Shown here in pieces: positions 1-6,502 of a stretch of 11,482 nucleotides of DNA. The DNA lies in contig JAPKCE010000032.1 in the NCBI GenBank assembly GCA_028823075.1, positions 1 to 11,482 on the forward strand. Reading direction: 5' to 3'. Positions within the stretch are counted from its first letter, which is position 1. Every line of letters begins with the position of its first letter. The translations under genes and the position numbers were made by a program. The DNA is from Myxococcota bacterium (lineage in GTDB: Bacteria > Myxococcota > UBA4151). The notes below the pieces were generated by a model. The model saw only the letters and a list, made by a program, of their open reading frames with translations. It was not told where the DNA came from and did no database searches.

Positions 1-1005
1 CAAACAGCCGAGCCCGACCGTGGTGAGGATACCAAAACTGGGCACAAAAATTTCCGCCACCAAACAGATCGAAGCGGCCGCGATGAGGATCGCGCCTAGC
101 CAATTAATGGGCATGATTTGAACACCCAAAACCAAGACGATGCAAATCGCGCCAACCACGCCGGGGACGATCAAGCCCGGTGCTTTGAACTCAAGGAACA
201 ATCCAAACATACCGATGAGCAGAAGAATGTACGCGAGGTTCGGGTTGGCCAGAAACTGCACAAGTTTCTGCCGCGGGCTCATGGCGAAGGGCATGATCAC
301 CACCGATTCGGTGCTCAGCGTCACCGAGCGTTCCGGCAGCTTGATCACCCGTCCGTGCAGGGCCTGAATCAAAATATCTTCGCTGCGCGCAAGCAGATCG
401 ACAACATTTTTCTCAAGCGCCTCAGTCTCGGGGATGGACACCGATTCGCGCACAGCGGCTTCGGCCCAATCGGCGTTTCGCCCGCGTAAAGCAGCGATGG
501 AACGCGCCCAAGCGACGGTGTCGTTAGTCACCTTTTTGGCCATATCACCCTCGATATCACCGCCCATCGCCGAGACCGGGTGGGCCGCACCGATGTTGCT
601 ACCCGGTGACATCGCCGCGACATGCGCAGCCATGGTGATGAACACGCCGGCCGACCCAGCGCGCGCACCCGAAGGCCCCACCCAAACGACGATCGGCACG
701 TCGGAGTTTAAGAACGCTGAGACAATTTCGCGCGTCGCTGCGAGCAAGCCGCCCGGCGTATCGAGCTGAATAATCAAGGCCTGAGCCCGCTTCTCCTGTG
801 CCTGCTCGATAGCCTCGAGCAAAAACTCGGCAGCCACCGTGGTAATACCACCCTCAAGCCTGACCGTGAGCAAAGGGCCATGCGCCACCGGCGCTGGCGT
901 CAAGCCGACGAGCGCAGAACCCGGGCTCACCAGCGCAGGTCCGCCATCAACCAAAGGCTGATGACCCGCGTCGAGAGAAAGAAGTAGAAGAAGAGCAGAG
1001 ATCAT
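1..1005 (-). CDS. nfeD: NfeD/ClpP-class membrane serine protease (3' end cut by window)
   Basis: Translating the minus strand from ATG at 1005 gives 335 open codons to the window edge. Residues ~45-230 are a ClpP/crotonase-fold protease domain of the NfeD (PH1510/STOPP) family: LDTPGG (81-86), the nucleophile segment GARAGSAG with Ser118, NIGAAHPV (137-144), and Lys158 before VTND as the expected Ser-Lys dyad partner. The 40-residue Ser-Lys spacing fits the family. From ~255 on come hydrophobic membrane segments (about 258-272, 277-297, 303-322), as in full-length NfeD proteins. The C-terminal OB-fold NfeD domain would lie outside the window. Family members cleave hydrophobic stretches of stomatin-like partners and are linked to membrane quality control; no stomatin gene is visible here. 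The N-terminus (MISALLLLLSLDAG) is a hydrophobic core without a positive n-region. The missing n-region lies just upstream in another frame (see 1002-1034), so the start is uncertain. Confidence 0.9.
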   Translation of the reverse strand, partial: MISALLLLLSLDAGHQPLVDGGPALVSPGSALVGLTPAPVAHGPLLTVRLEGGITTVAAEFLLEAIEQAQEKRAQALIIQLDTPGGLLAATREIVSAFLNSDVPIVVWVGPSGARAGSAGVFITMAAHVAAMSPGSNIGAAHPVSAMGGDIEGDMAKKVTNDTVAWARSIAALRGRNADWAEAAVRESVSIPETEALEKNVVDLLARSEDILIQALHGRVIKLPERSVTLSTESVVIMPFAMSPRQKLVQFLANPNLAYILLLIGMFGLFLEFKAPGLIVPGVVGAICIVLVLGVQIMPINWLGAILIAAASICLVAEIFVPSFGILTTVGLGCL

Positions 1006-1034
1006 AGCGCCAACAGACGCCGATATGGCCTCAT
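1002..1034 (-). other. 10-codon mini-ORF / displaced signal-peptide n-region of the NfeD gene
   Basis: ATG at 1034 reads MRPYRRLLAL then TGA at 1004-1002, overlapping the NfeD ATG (1005-1003) in an ATGA junction. It has a good Shine-Dalgarno match (AGAGGGG, about 1041-1047) with 6 nt spacing, whereas the NfeD ATG has none. Joined in frame with the following ISALLLLLSLDAG it would form a textbook signal peptide with a positive n-region. It is therefore either a translational-coupling leader, or the true start of nfeD separated by a single-base indel (genuine or sequencing error). Confidence 0.5.
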
Positions 1035-1103
1035 GCGCAACCCCTCTGTATTGACTCGGAGCAGATGAGCGGGCCAACCCACGGCGCGAAGCGGAGCATT
1101 AGC

Positions 1104-2432
1104 ATGACCAAGCCAAGCGAGGCTCTACCGGTAGCCTTCATCGCCGCCAGCATCATCAGTGGTGCCATCCAGCCATTAATCTCGCTAATCGACACCTATT
1201 TTGCGGCCCATATCTCGACTCAAGACCTCGCTTGTTTGGCGCTTGGCGGCGGCCTCGCCAGCTCGGTGGGCTGGATTAGTGGCCAGCTCATCGGTGGGTT
1301 CCCCGGAATTCTCGGCCGCCTGCGCGGCAGCGGCGACAACGAGCAAGCGCGCCGACTCAACGGCGAGGTGTTGGCGCTGGCCTTCCTCATCGGCCTCATC
1401 GCCATGGTCCCCGTTGCTCTCATCCTCGGCGAAGGTGTCATGCTGCTGACCCAAAGCGAAGCGACCGGCTCGGGAGCCCGCCATTATTTGCAGGTCCGCC
1501 TTTTAGGGCTGCCCTTCGAGATCTGCGCCTTCGTTGTCTTTGGCATTTTGCGCGCCGGCTTTGCTGCCGTTTTCACACCCATCGCTGTGATGCTCGTGGC
1601 GCTGGTCGCCAACGCCAGCCTGAACGCCCTGTTCGTCTGGGGCTTTGGCTGGGGGTTAAGCGGTTTAGCACTGGCTTCAGCGATATCCCCTGCCATCGCC
1701 GTTTGCTTCGCTATGGTACCGATTAGCTCTTGGAAAGGCTGGGCATTAAAACGCGGTATCCGTGCCGTTCGCCATTTTAAACTCAACCCCATGACCAAGC
1801 TCTCGGCGCGCCTCGGTAGCATGGCATTATGGCGCGGACTGTTGCTCAACGGCGTGCTCATCGGCGGCTCGCTGGTGGCCGAGGGGTTTTCCACCAGCGA
1901 CTTGGCGGCGCAAGGTTTAGCGCTGCAACTCTGGCTCTTACTCGCCTTCTTACTCGATGGTTTCGCCCATGCCGGGCTGGCTTTTGGTAGCCGCCTGCTC
2001 GGCGCTGGCGCCATTGTTAAAGCGCGCCAGTTCGCTTGGCGATTAATCGCCGCTAGTGGCGTCCTGGCGCTGGGGCTCTGCGCGCTAATGCTTGTCGCTT
2101 GGCAGCTGCTGCCAGGCCTTTTCGGGCTCGATGGTATTGCCGCCGCCGCCTTCGTCAGCGTGCTGCTGCCGATGTGCGTACAGACCTTTCCAGCGAGCTT
2201 GGCCTTTGTCGCCGATGGGCTGTTAAAGGGTGCCGGCGATCTCAAATTTCTGGCGCAGCAGATGGCCTTCGCCAGCCTGCTGGTCTTCCCGGTGGCGCTC
2301 TGGTTCAGCGGCGACAACTTGGCCGGCTTGTGGTGGGCGATGACGGCCTGGATCGGCGCTCGAGCGCTACTCTGTCTGTGGCGCCTGCGCGGCGATGCCT
2401 GGATTGCCATCGCCCAAAGCCAAATGCGCTAA
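1104..2432 (+). CDS. MATE family efflux transporter, DinF-like
   Basis: A 442-residue polytopic membrane protein, usual length for MATE transporters, with about twelve hydrophobic segments in two related halves. The opening residues (ISGAIQPLISLIDTYFAAHI) match the first helix of DinF-type MATE proteins (LP..LVDT..IGHL pattern), followed by LACLALGGGLASSV. The second half has the DinF-like LWLLLAFLLDGFAHAG segment. MATE proteins export cationic drugs or organic compounds by Na+ or H+ antiport in the inner membrane; the substrate cannot be told from sequence. I chose ATG 1104 because GGAG at 1093-1096 sits 7 nt upstream and the protein then begins at the first conserved helix. ATG 1065 would add 13 polar residues and has GGAG only 3 nt away. 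It is divergent from the NfeD gene and convergent with the Gly-rich gene, so it is probably monocistronic. Confidence 0.88.
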   Translation: MTKPSEALPVAFIAASIISGAIQPLISLIDTYFAAHISTQDLACLALGGGLASSVGWISGQLIGGFPGILGRLRGSGDNEQARRLNGEVLALAFLIGLIAMVPVALILGEGVMLLTQSEATGSGARHYLQVRLLGLPFEICAFVVFGILRAGFAAVFTPIAVMLVALVANASLNALFVWGFGWGLSGLALASAISPAIAVCFAMVPISSWKGWALKRGIRAVRHFKLNPMTKLSARLGSMALWRGLLLNGVLIGGSLVAEGFSTSDLAAQGLALQLWLLLAFLLDGFAHAGLAFGSRLLGAGAIVKARQFAWRLIAASGVLALGLCALMLVAWQLLPGLFGLDGIAAAAFVSVLLPMCVQTFPASLAFVADGLLKGAGDLKFLAQQMAFASLLVFPVALWFSGDNLAGLWWAMTAWIGARALLCLWRLRGDAWIAIAQSQMR

Positions 2433-2442
2433 AGAAAGGCCT

Positions 2443-2485
2443 AAAAAAGAGCAACGCCCAGGACCAGCCCGGGCGTTGTTCGGTT
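2443..2485. terminator. Bidirectional rho-independent terminator between convergent genes
   Basis: An 8-bp perfect GC-rich stem (CAACGCCC 2452-2459 with GGGCGTTG 2471-2478) and an 11-nt loop sit between the MATE stop (2432) and the Gly-rich gene stop (2502). On the minus strand the stem is followed by CTCTTTTTT (2443-2451), a good U-tract, so it should end the minus-strand operon well. On the plus strand it is followed by the weaker TTCGGTTTTC. Confidence 0.8.
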
Positions 2486-2501
2486 TTCTCAAAGCGATCG
2501 A

Positions 2502-3617
2502 TTAGCGGATGTTGCGAATCGAAGTCATGCTCATGTCGTGCATGGTCTTGAGAATGTTCGAGATCAGATCGTGCATCTCTTTGCGCTTGTTCATCGCTTG
2601 CTGAATCTTGAAGTTCAACACGGACTTGCTGTGCTCTTTATCGCCACCGCCTTCGGCTTTCTTGCCGCCGCCCATGACACTCGAGCCAACCGCTCCGCCG
2701 ATGCCTTGACCGAGACTAGCGCCCAGAGGGCCGCCGACCATGCCGCCGAGGATGCCACCGCCAACTTGGAAGAGCTTCGAGCCAATGCCCTTGAACATGT
2801 TCTTGATGCCGCCAAAGAGGCCGCCGCTTTTCTTCTTCTTCTTATCACCGAGCGCTTTGTACTTACTCATCAGACCTTCGAGGTCTTTATCAGCCTCTTT
2901 CATCTGGGTGAAGAGGAAGGCCGCAAGGCGATCTTCGATGGAAGCATTGGGACCGACGAGTTCGCCGATATCGCGCTGTCCGGTGCCCTGTTGACCCATT
3001 AGGGTGTCGCCAATTTTCTTGCCAACGCCCTGAATCATCTGACCGAGCTCTTGATCCATGCGAGCCAGCGAACCGAACAAGGTGCCGGCAAGCGGGTTCA
3101 TGGCAGCCATACCAGCGGTCATGCCAAAGCCAACATTCGGAGGAACCATACCACGCTGTTGCTTGACCACGGTGATCTTACCGTCGGCGCGACCGTCGAG
3201 CAGGATGCGACCGCCGATGAGGCCTTCCATACGGTTACGGAAAGCCGGGTTGCGCATGATCGCACTTTCCAGCGAACGAGCGGCTCCTCGGCTACGACCC
3301 ATGGCGAGGTCACGGACCTCGGTGCGGCTGCTGCCCATGCCATTGCTGTAGGTATTGCTGTGCAGTAAGCGACTACGTCCGAGGCCTCGGCGAGGGCTCT
3401 GCATGCTGAAGGGTTCCGGCATTTGGCCGAGCATCGCTTCGAAGCCTTGGGTGGGAAGACCCGAAAAAGCATCCCGCATGTTGCGCAAAGCGCCTGCCAG
3501 GTTGCCGGTCATCATATCGACTTGCGCGCCTCGAAGGTCACCGACCATATCCGGGTAGCCGAGGCTATCCAGCATACGATTCAGATTGGTGCCCATGGAA
3601 TTGGCTCCGATAACCAT
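2502..3617 (-). CDS. Gly/Met-rich cysteine-free protein, candidate T3SS-exported translocator or filament subunit
   Basis: 371 residues with no clear family assignment by eye. I see no Cys or Trp, many Met and Gly, and no signal peptide, a composition common in type III secretion substrates. Layout: N-terminal region rich in Asn/Met/Gly (1-110), a middle region, an amphipathic helix with IEDRLAAFLF and DLEGLMSKYK (227-254), a KKKKK patch (259-263), a Gly-rich weakly hydrophobic stretch (about 265-318) that could be membrane-interacting, and a C-terminal helix (329-371) ending LKTMHDMSMTSIRNIR. That ending recalls the C-terminal helix of needle proteins (SctF: S-N-x-x-K-x-x-x-D...I..N-x-R). 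The gene follows the SycD-like chaperone, where translocator genes usually lie. Start: ATG 3617 has AAGGAG (3624-3629) 5-6 nt upstream; a GTG at 3632 would place that site inside the gene. Function is inferred from context only. Confidence 0.72.
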   Translation of the reverse strand: MVIGANSMGTNLNRMLDSLGYPDMVGDLRGAQVDMMTGNLAGALRNMRDAFSGLPTQGFEAMLGQMPEPFSMQSPRRGLGRSRLLHSNTYSNGMGSSRTEVRDLAMGRSRGAARSLESAIMRNPAFRNRMEGLIGGRILLDGRADGKITVVKQQRGMVPPNVGFGMTAGMAAMNPLAGTLFGSLARMDQELGQMIQGVGKKIGDTLMGQQGTGQRDIGELVGPNASIEDRLAAFLFTQMKEADKDLEGLMSKYKALGDKKKKKSGGLFGGIKNMFKGIGSKLFQVGGGILGGMVGGPLGASLGQGIGGAVGSSVMGGGKKAEGGGDKEHSKSVLNFKIQQAMNKRKEMHDLISNILKTMHDMSMTSIRNIR

Positions 3618-3694
3618 TGTGTTCTCCTTCACGTTGGGCGTTTCAAAGCCCGGGGTTTGTTTGTCTTCACATGCGGTATCGGCATGACTCAGGG
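3618..3694. other. 77-nt intergenic gap in the T3SS unit with an imperfect inverted repeat
   Basis: This is the only sizeable gap within the minus-strand gene run, and it holds the AAGGAG ribosome site of the Gly-rich gene (3624-3629). CATGC (3670-3674) and GCATG (3682-3686) form an inverted repeat around 7 nt. It could be an operator half-site pair, a weak hairpin or chance. I see no convincing -10/-35 pair, but a separate promoter for the last gene would fit here. Confidence 0.35.
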
Positions 3695-4129
3695 TTAGGT
3701 TGCGGCCTCAGCCAAAATTTTCTTCAGGAATAATGCAGCATGTTGGCCACCTGCCCCGGCGGCCTGGTCACAGGCAATGCGTAAATCGCTTCCGGCGCCC
3801 TGCCCGTCGCCCAGTTGAAGACGTAACTGAGCCCTCGCCACGCGCAGCCGTGCGTCGCTTGGCCGAGCTCTTAAAGCATCCGTCAAATTACTTAAGGCCT
3901 CTTGGTGGGCTCCCTGCTCGGTGAGCATTAGGCCGAGCAAGCGCAGTACAACGGGATGAGATGGGTTCAAGGCTCGCAAGCCGCGCAACATGACCATCGC
4001 CTCGTCGCTGCGGCCGTTCTCGTACAGGGCCAGCGCATCGTGGCACAGTGCATCGAGCGCTTGCGCCTTGTAGCCTCGCAGCTCGGCGAGCGTTGTTTTG
4101 CCCGCCAGCAAATCGCTGATGACGCTCAT
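3695..4129 (-). CDS. SycD/LcrH-like TPR chaperone (class II T3SS chaperone)
   Basis: A 144-residue, all-helical protein with three TPR-like units: about 23-56 (ALALYENGRSDEAMVMLRGL), 59-90 and 93-124 (LRLQLGDGQGAGSDLRIA). The order of features (short N-terminal helix, 'LYENGR..EA...L..L..L.P', '..QG...EAL..L..AL', then 'LQLGD..GA.SDL..A') is that of the SycD/LcrH/IpgC family, which holds the hydrophobic translocators in the cytoplasm before export. It is a little shorter than SycD (about 168). Its ATG overlaps the stop of the preceding gene by 4 nt (ATGA) and lacks its own strong ribosome site, so it is probably translationally coupled. The next gene downstream is the natural candidate client. 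A generic TPR protein is the alternative; the neighbouring sctU favours the chaperone reading. Confidence 0.78.
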   Translation of the reverse strand: MSVISDLLAGKTTLAELRGYKAQALDALCHDALALYENGRSDEAMVMLRGLRALNPSHPVVLRLLGLMLTEQGAHQEALSNLTDALRARPSDARLRVARAQLRLQLGDGQGAGSDLRIACDQAAGAGGQHAALFLKKILAEAAT

Positions 4130-4557
4130 GATGCGCGCTCGCTGACCGCTCGGGCTCGTACCTCTAAGCGTAAGCGTTCGGTACGGCGCATCATCTCGAT
4201 AAGCGCGGCCTCGTCGGCGAGCATGCGATTAAGACGCTCTTTTTCATTTGCGTTGAGGCGGCTTTCGTCGAGCTCATCATCGCCATCGCCACGCTGTGCA
4301 CAGGCCATGAATTCAGCCATCAATTGAGCAAAGCGCGCCGGGCTCGGTAGGTCCTCTTCGAGCTCCCAAACCATCTGCCGACGCCGCTGGTCGGGGTCGA
4401 TGCGTTCAATTACTCCTTGTTCGGGTAGAGGCGCTGTGCGCGGGTCAAAACTGGCGGGCCCAGATTTGCGAACTTTATTGTCGCCGCCGACACCGGCGCG
4501 CTGCGTCGGGAAACCCCAACCGCCACCTACTGTGCTCGACCCAACCCGCTTGTTCAT
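4126..4557 (-). CDS. Unknown 143-residue protein of the T3SS operon
   Basis: I do not recognise this gene. The first ~45 residues are Gly/Ser/Pro-rich and probably disordered (GGGWGFPTQR). Residues 50-90 contain a Trp-Glu-Leu acidic stretch and a short helix (ARFAQLMAEFMACA). Residues 100-138 are a highly charged, probably coiled-coil helix (NANEKERLNRMLADEAALIE...). There is no signal peptide or membrane segment, so it is probably cytoplasmic. It overlaps sctU upstream by 4 nt and the SycD-like gene downstream by 4 nt (both ATGA), which argues strongly that it is a real gene and that it works with them. It may be a secretion regulator, chaperone or stalk/gate-keeper component; the sequence alone does not decide. 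Confidence 0.8.
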   Translation of the reverse strand: MNKRVGSSTVGGGWGFPTQRAGVGGDNKVRKSGPASFDPRTAPLPEQGVIERIDPDQRRRQMVWELEEDLPSPARFAQLMAEFMACAQRGDGDDELDESRLNANEKERLNRMLADEAALIEMMRRTERLRLEVRARAVSERAS

Positions 4558-5630
4558 CGTCGTTTACGCCGCTCCGCTTCCTGGCTTTCAAGCTCATACA
4601 CAAAATTGAGCACTTCCGCGACCGCCTCATAAAGCTCTTCGGGAATCTCTTCGCCAATGTCCAAATCGTGCAGGGCGTGGGCCAGCGGCACATTGCGCAT
4701 AATCGGAACACCGAATTGCCGCGCCACCTCTTTTATCTTCTCAGCCATCACGCGCTGGCCTTTAGCCATCAGACGCGGGGCGCCCTCTTCGTCATCGTTA
4801 TAGCGTAAAGCCACAGCAATATGTTCGGGATTCACCACCACGACATCCGCATTCTTCACGTCCTCGATCGAACCGTGCATTAAGAGTTCTTCGGCGAGTT
4901 GCTTACGTTGCCCCTTGATATGGGGGTCGCCCTCGGTCTGCTTATACTCCTGTTTCACATCATGTTTCGACATGCGCTGCTCTTTGGCAAAAACATGCAT
5001 CTGCCAAAAGCGGTCGAGCACGCCGACGGCGAACAGAAAGGCCGCCACTTTGATACAAAGAATGAGGCAGATTTTCCAAAGCTCAGCAGCGCCAGCCTCA
5101 ACCCCAACCAAGCCGGCGCGCACCACGTTTTTCATGGAGCCACCCATCTCGTCCATGACCAGATAACCGACCACCGCAAATTTGAGGATGCTGAGCACCA
5201 TCTGCATCAGCTTCTTTTTGGAGATTAGGTTCTTGGCGCCTTGAACCGGATTTATCTTTTTCAACTCCGGCTGCAACGGCTTCGTGGTGAACATAAAGCC
5301 GAACTGCATGAAATTACCGATGACCGCCGCGGCAACCGCAACACCGAGCAAGGGCATGATGGTGCTTAAGATCAAGCCATGCGCTTCGCTCATAAGCAGG
5401 CTGATGGTCGCCGCACCGGGGGATTCTAGACCTAGGCTGAAGCAACGAACGACAAAGGCTTTTAGGTCGTTACCGATGCCCGGCAAGGTGAGGAAGAGGA
5501 CGGTAATGCTGAGACCGAAAACGATTCCGGTGGTGAAATCGGTACTCTTGGCGACTTGGCCTTTTTTGCGCGCCTCACGCAGTTTATGCGGTGAGGCGTC
5601 TTCTGTTTTTTCGCCCGATTCGTCGGCCAC
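4554..5630 (-). CDS. sctU: Type III secretion export gate/switch protein SctU (YscU/FlhB family)
   Basis: 358 residues, the normal family length. The N-terminal hallmark is present (EKTEDASPHKLREARKKGQV, 7-26), followed by about four membrane helices (34-52, 86-110, 143-163, 184-206), the linker MSKHDVKQEYKQTEGDPHIKG (220-240), and the cytoplasmic autocleavage domain with ADVVVVNPEHIAVAL (261-275). Cleavage would be between Asn267 and Pro268. The C-terminal part (GVPIMRNVPLAHAL, 307-320) is also typical. The protein controls the switch in substrate class at the export apparatus. ISKKKLMQMVLSILK and the EYKQTEGDPHIKG linker look more like virulence-type SctU than flagellar FlhB, and the SycD-like gene two genes on agrees. 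The third residue of the motif is Glu, not the usual Thr. The start is GTG at 5630, 3 nt after the MBL gene's stop; the end of that gene (GGGGAT) may supply the ribosome site. The other core gate genes (sctR, S, T, V) are not in the window. Confidence 0.93.
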   Translation of the reverse strand: MADESGEKTEDASPHKLREARKKGQVAKSTDFTTGIVFGLSITVLFLTLPGIGNDLKAFVVRCFSLGLESPGAATISLLMSEAHGLILSTIMPLLGVAVAAAVIGNFMQFGFMFTTKPLQPELKKINPVQGAKNLISKKKLMQMVLSILKFAVVGYLVMDEMGGSMKNVVRAGLVGVEAGAAELWKICLILCIKVAAFLFAVGVLDRFWQMHVFAKEQRMSKHDVKQEYKQTEGDPHIKGQRKQLAEELLMHGSIEDVKNADVVVVNPEHIAVALRYNDDEEGAPRLMAKGQRVMAEKIKEVARQFGVPIMRNVPLAHALHDLDIGEEIPEELYEAVAEVLNFVYELESQEAERRKRR

Positions 5631-5633
5631 GCG

Positions 5634-6497
5634 CTATCCCCAGCTGCGAGCTTGACCGCCCAGATCGATCACCTCACCCCGGCGATACCGCCCGCGCTCG
5701 TCCTTGACCAGGCGGCAGGCGTCAATCTCGGGGTCATGCTCAAAAACGATGATCCACTGCTCGGCTTCTGCCTTTGCCAGCAGGTCGGTTTTCTCTTCGA
5801 TGGTGGTCACGGGGTGACAGTCGTAACCCATCACCCAAGGCAGGTGAAGGTGGCTCGAAGTCGGCACCAAATCAGCACAATAAACCAAGGTTTCACCGCC
5901 AGCGCGCAAGCGCGGCAAGTTCATGCCTTGGGTGTGACCGTCGCTAATCAACATATCGAGATAAGGCCCGAAGCTCCATGGTCCGTCATGCAATTCAAGG
6001 TTCTCGCCCACCACCAAACCCTGGCGGTCTTGGGGGCGAAAACTACCGGCGTCTTTGGGAGAAGGGTCGAGCGCCAAGGCGTAATTAACCGCCGAGCCAT
6101 GATGTTGGGCGTTGGGAAAGGTGAGCGAGCCATCGGCCATCACCGTGCCGCCGTTATGATCGAAATGAAAATGGGTGAGCAGCATGTCGGTTACCTCGTG
6201 ACGATCGACACCCAAACGCTGCAAGTTGGCGAGCAGCCCGGGCACACGGCGACGATCTACTGCGAATTGCTCGAGCTGACGCTCGTTCCAAAGCTCACCC
6301 ATGCCATTATCGATAAGGATGACCTTATCATCGTATCGAATAAGCAAACAGCGCAGCGCCATCTCAATGCGGTTGGCCTCGTCCGGCGGATCGCTGCGCA
6401 ACCATAAGGGGCGCGGAATGATGCCGAACATGGCACCGCCATCCAAACCAAAACGGCCATCCTCGACGACATCAACTTGGACGGGTCCGAACTTCAT
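5634..6497 (-). CDS. Metallo-beta-lactamase-fold hydrolase
   Basis: 287 residues with the full metal-ligand set of the MBL superfamily: LLTHFHFDHNGG (His109, His111, Asp113, His114), His188 in SDGHTQGMN, Asp209 in VYCADLVPTSSH, and His254 in VFEHD. An earlier strand-turn reads VILIDNGMG (59-67). This predicts a two-zinc cytoplasmic hydrolase of the lactonase/AiiA-like or generic PF00753 type. There is no signal peptide, and the substrate is unknown (lactone, thioester and phosphoester are all possible). ATG 6497 is preferred because it falls 5 nt after the stop of the preceding AIM24 gene and begins at the first conserved strand. Upstream in-frame starts would overlap that gene by over 100 nt. 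There is no strong ribosome site, so coupling to the upstream gene is likely. It lies between AIM24 and sctU in one unit. Confidence 0.88.
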   Translation of the reverse strand: MKFGPVQVDVVEDGRFGLDGGAMFGIIPRPLWLRSDPPDEANRIEMALRCLLIRYDDKVILIDNGMGELWNERQLEQFAVDRRRVPGLLANLQRLGVDRHEVTDMLLTHFHFDHNGGTVMADGSLTFPNAQHHGSAVNYALALDPSPKDAGSFRPQDRQGLVVGENLELHDGPWSFGPYLDMLISDGHTQGMNLPRLRAGGETLVYCADLVPTSSHLHLPWVMGYDCHPVTTIEEKTDLLAKAEAEQWIIVFEHDPEIDACRLVKDERGRYRRGEVIDLGGQARSWG

Positions 6498-6502
6498 CAG
6501 GG

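Noticed and set aside
1065..1103. Earlier ATG start for the MATE transporter
   Set aside because: Its GGAG is only 3 nt from the ATG and it adds 13 non-conserved residues; ATG 1104 has well-placed GGAG and fits the family start.
1484..2410. 308-codon minus-strand open frame inside the MATE gene
   Set aside because: Shadow of the GC-rich MATE coding sequence; low-complexity Ala/Ser/Pro protein without recognisable motif, while the plus frame is a clear transporter.
4554..5630. Flagellar FlhB as identity of the SctU-like gene
   Set aside because: The linker and third-helix region look more like virulence-type SctU, a SycD-like chaperone lies two genes on, and no flagellar gene is present. FlhB is not fully excluded without a tree.
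5652..6407. 251-codon plus-strand open frame
   Set aside because: Antisense to the MBL hydrolase, which has all its metal ligands in the minus frame.
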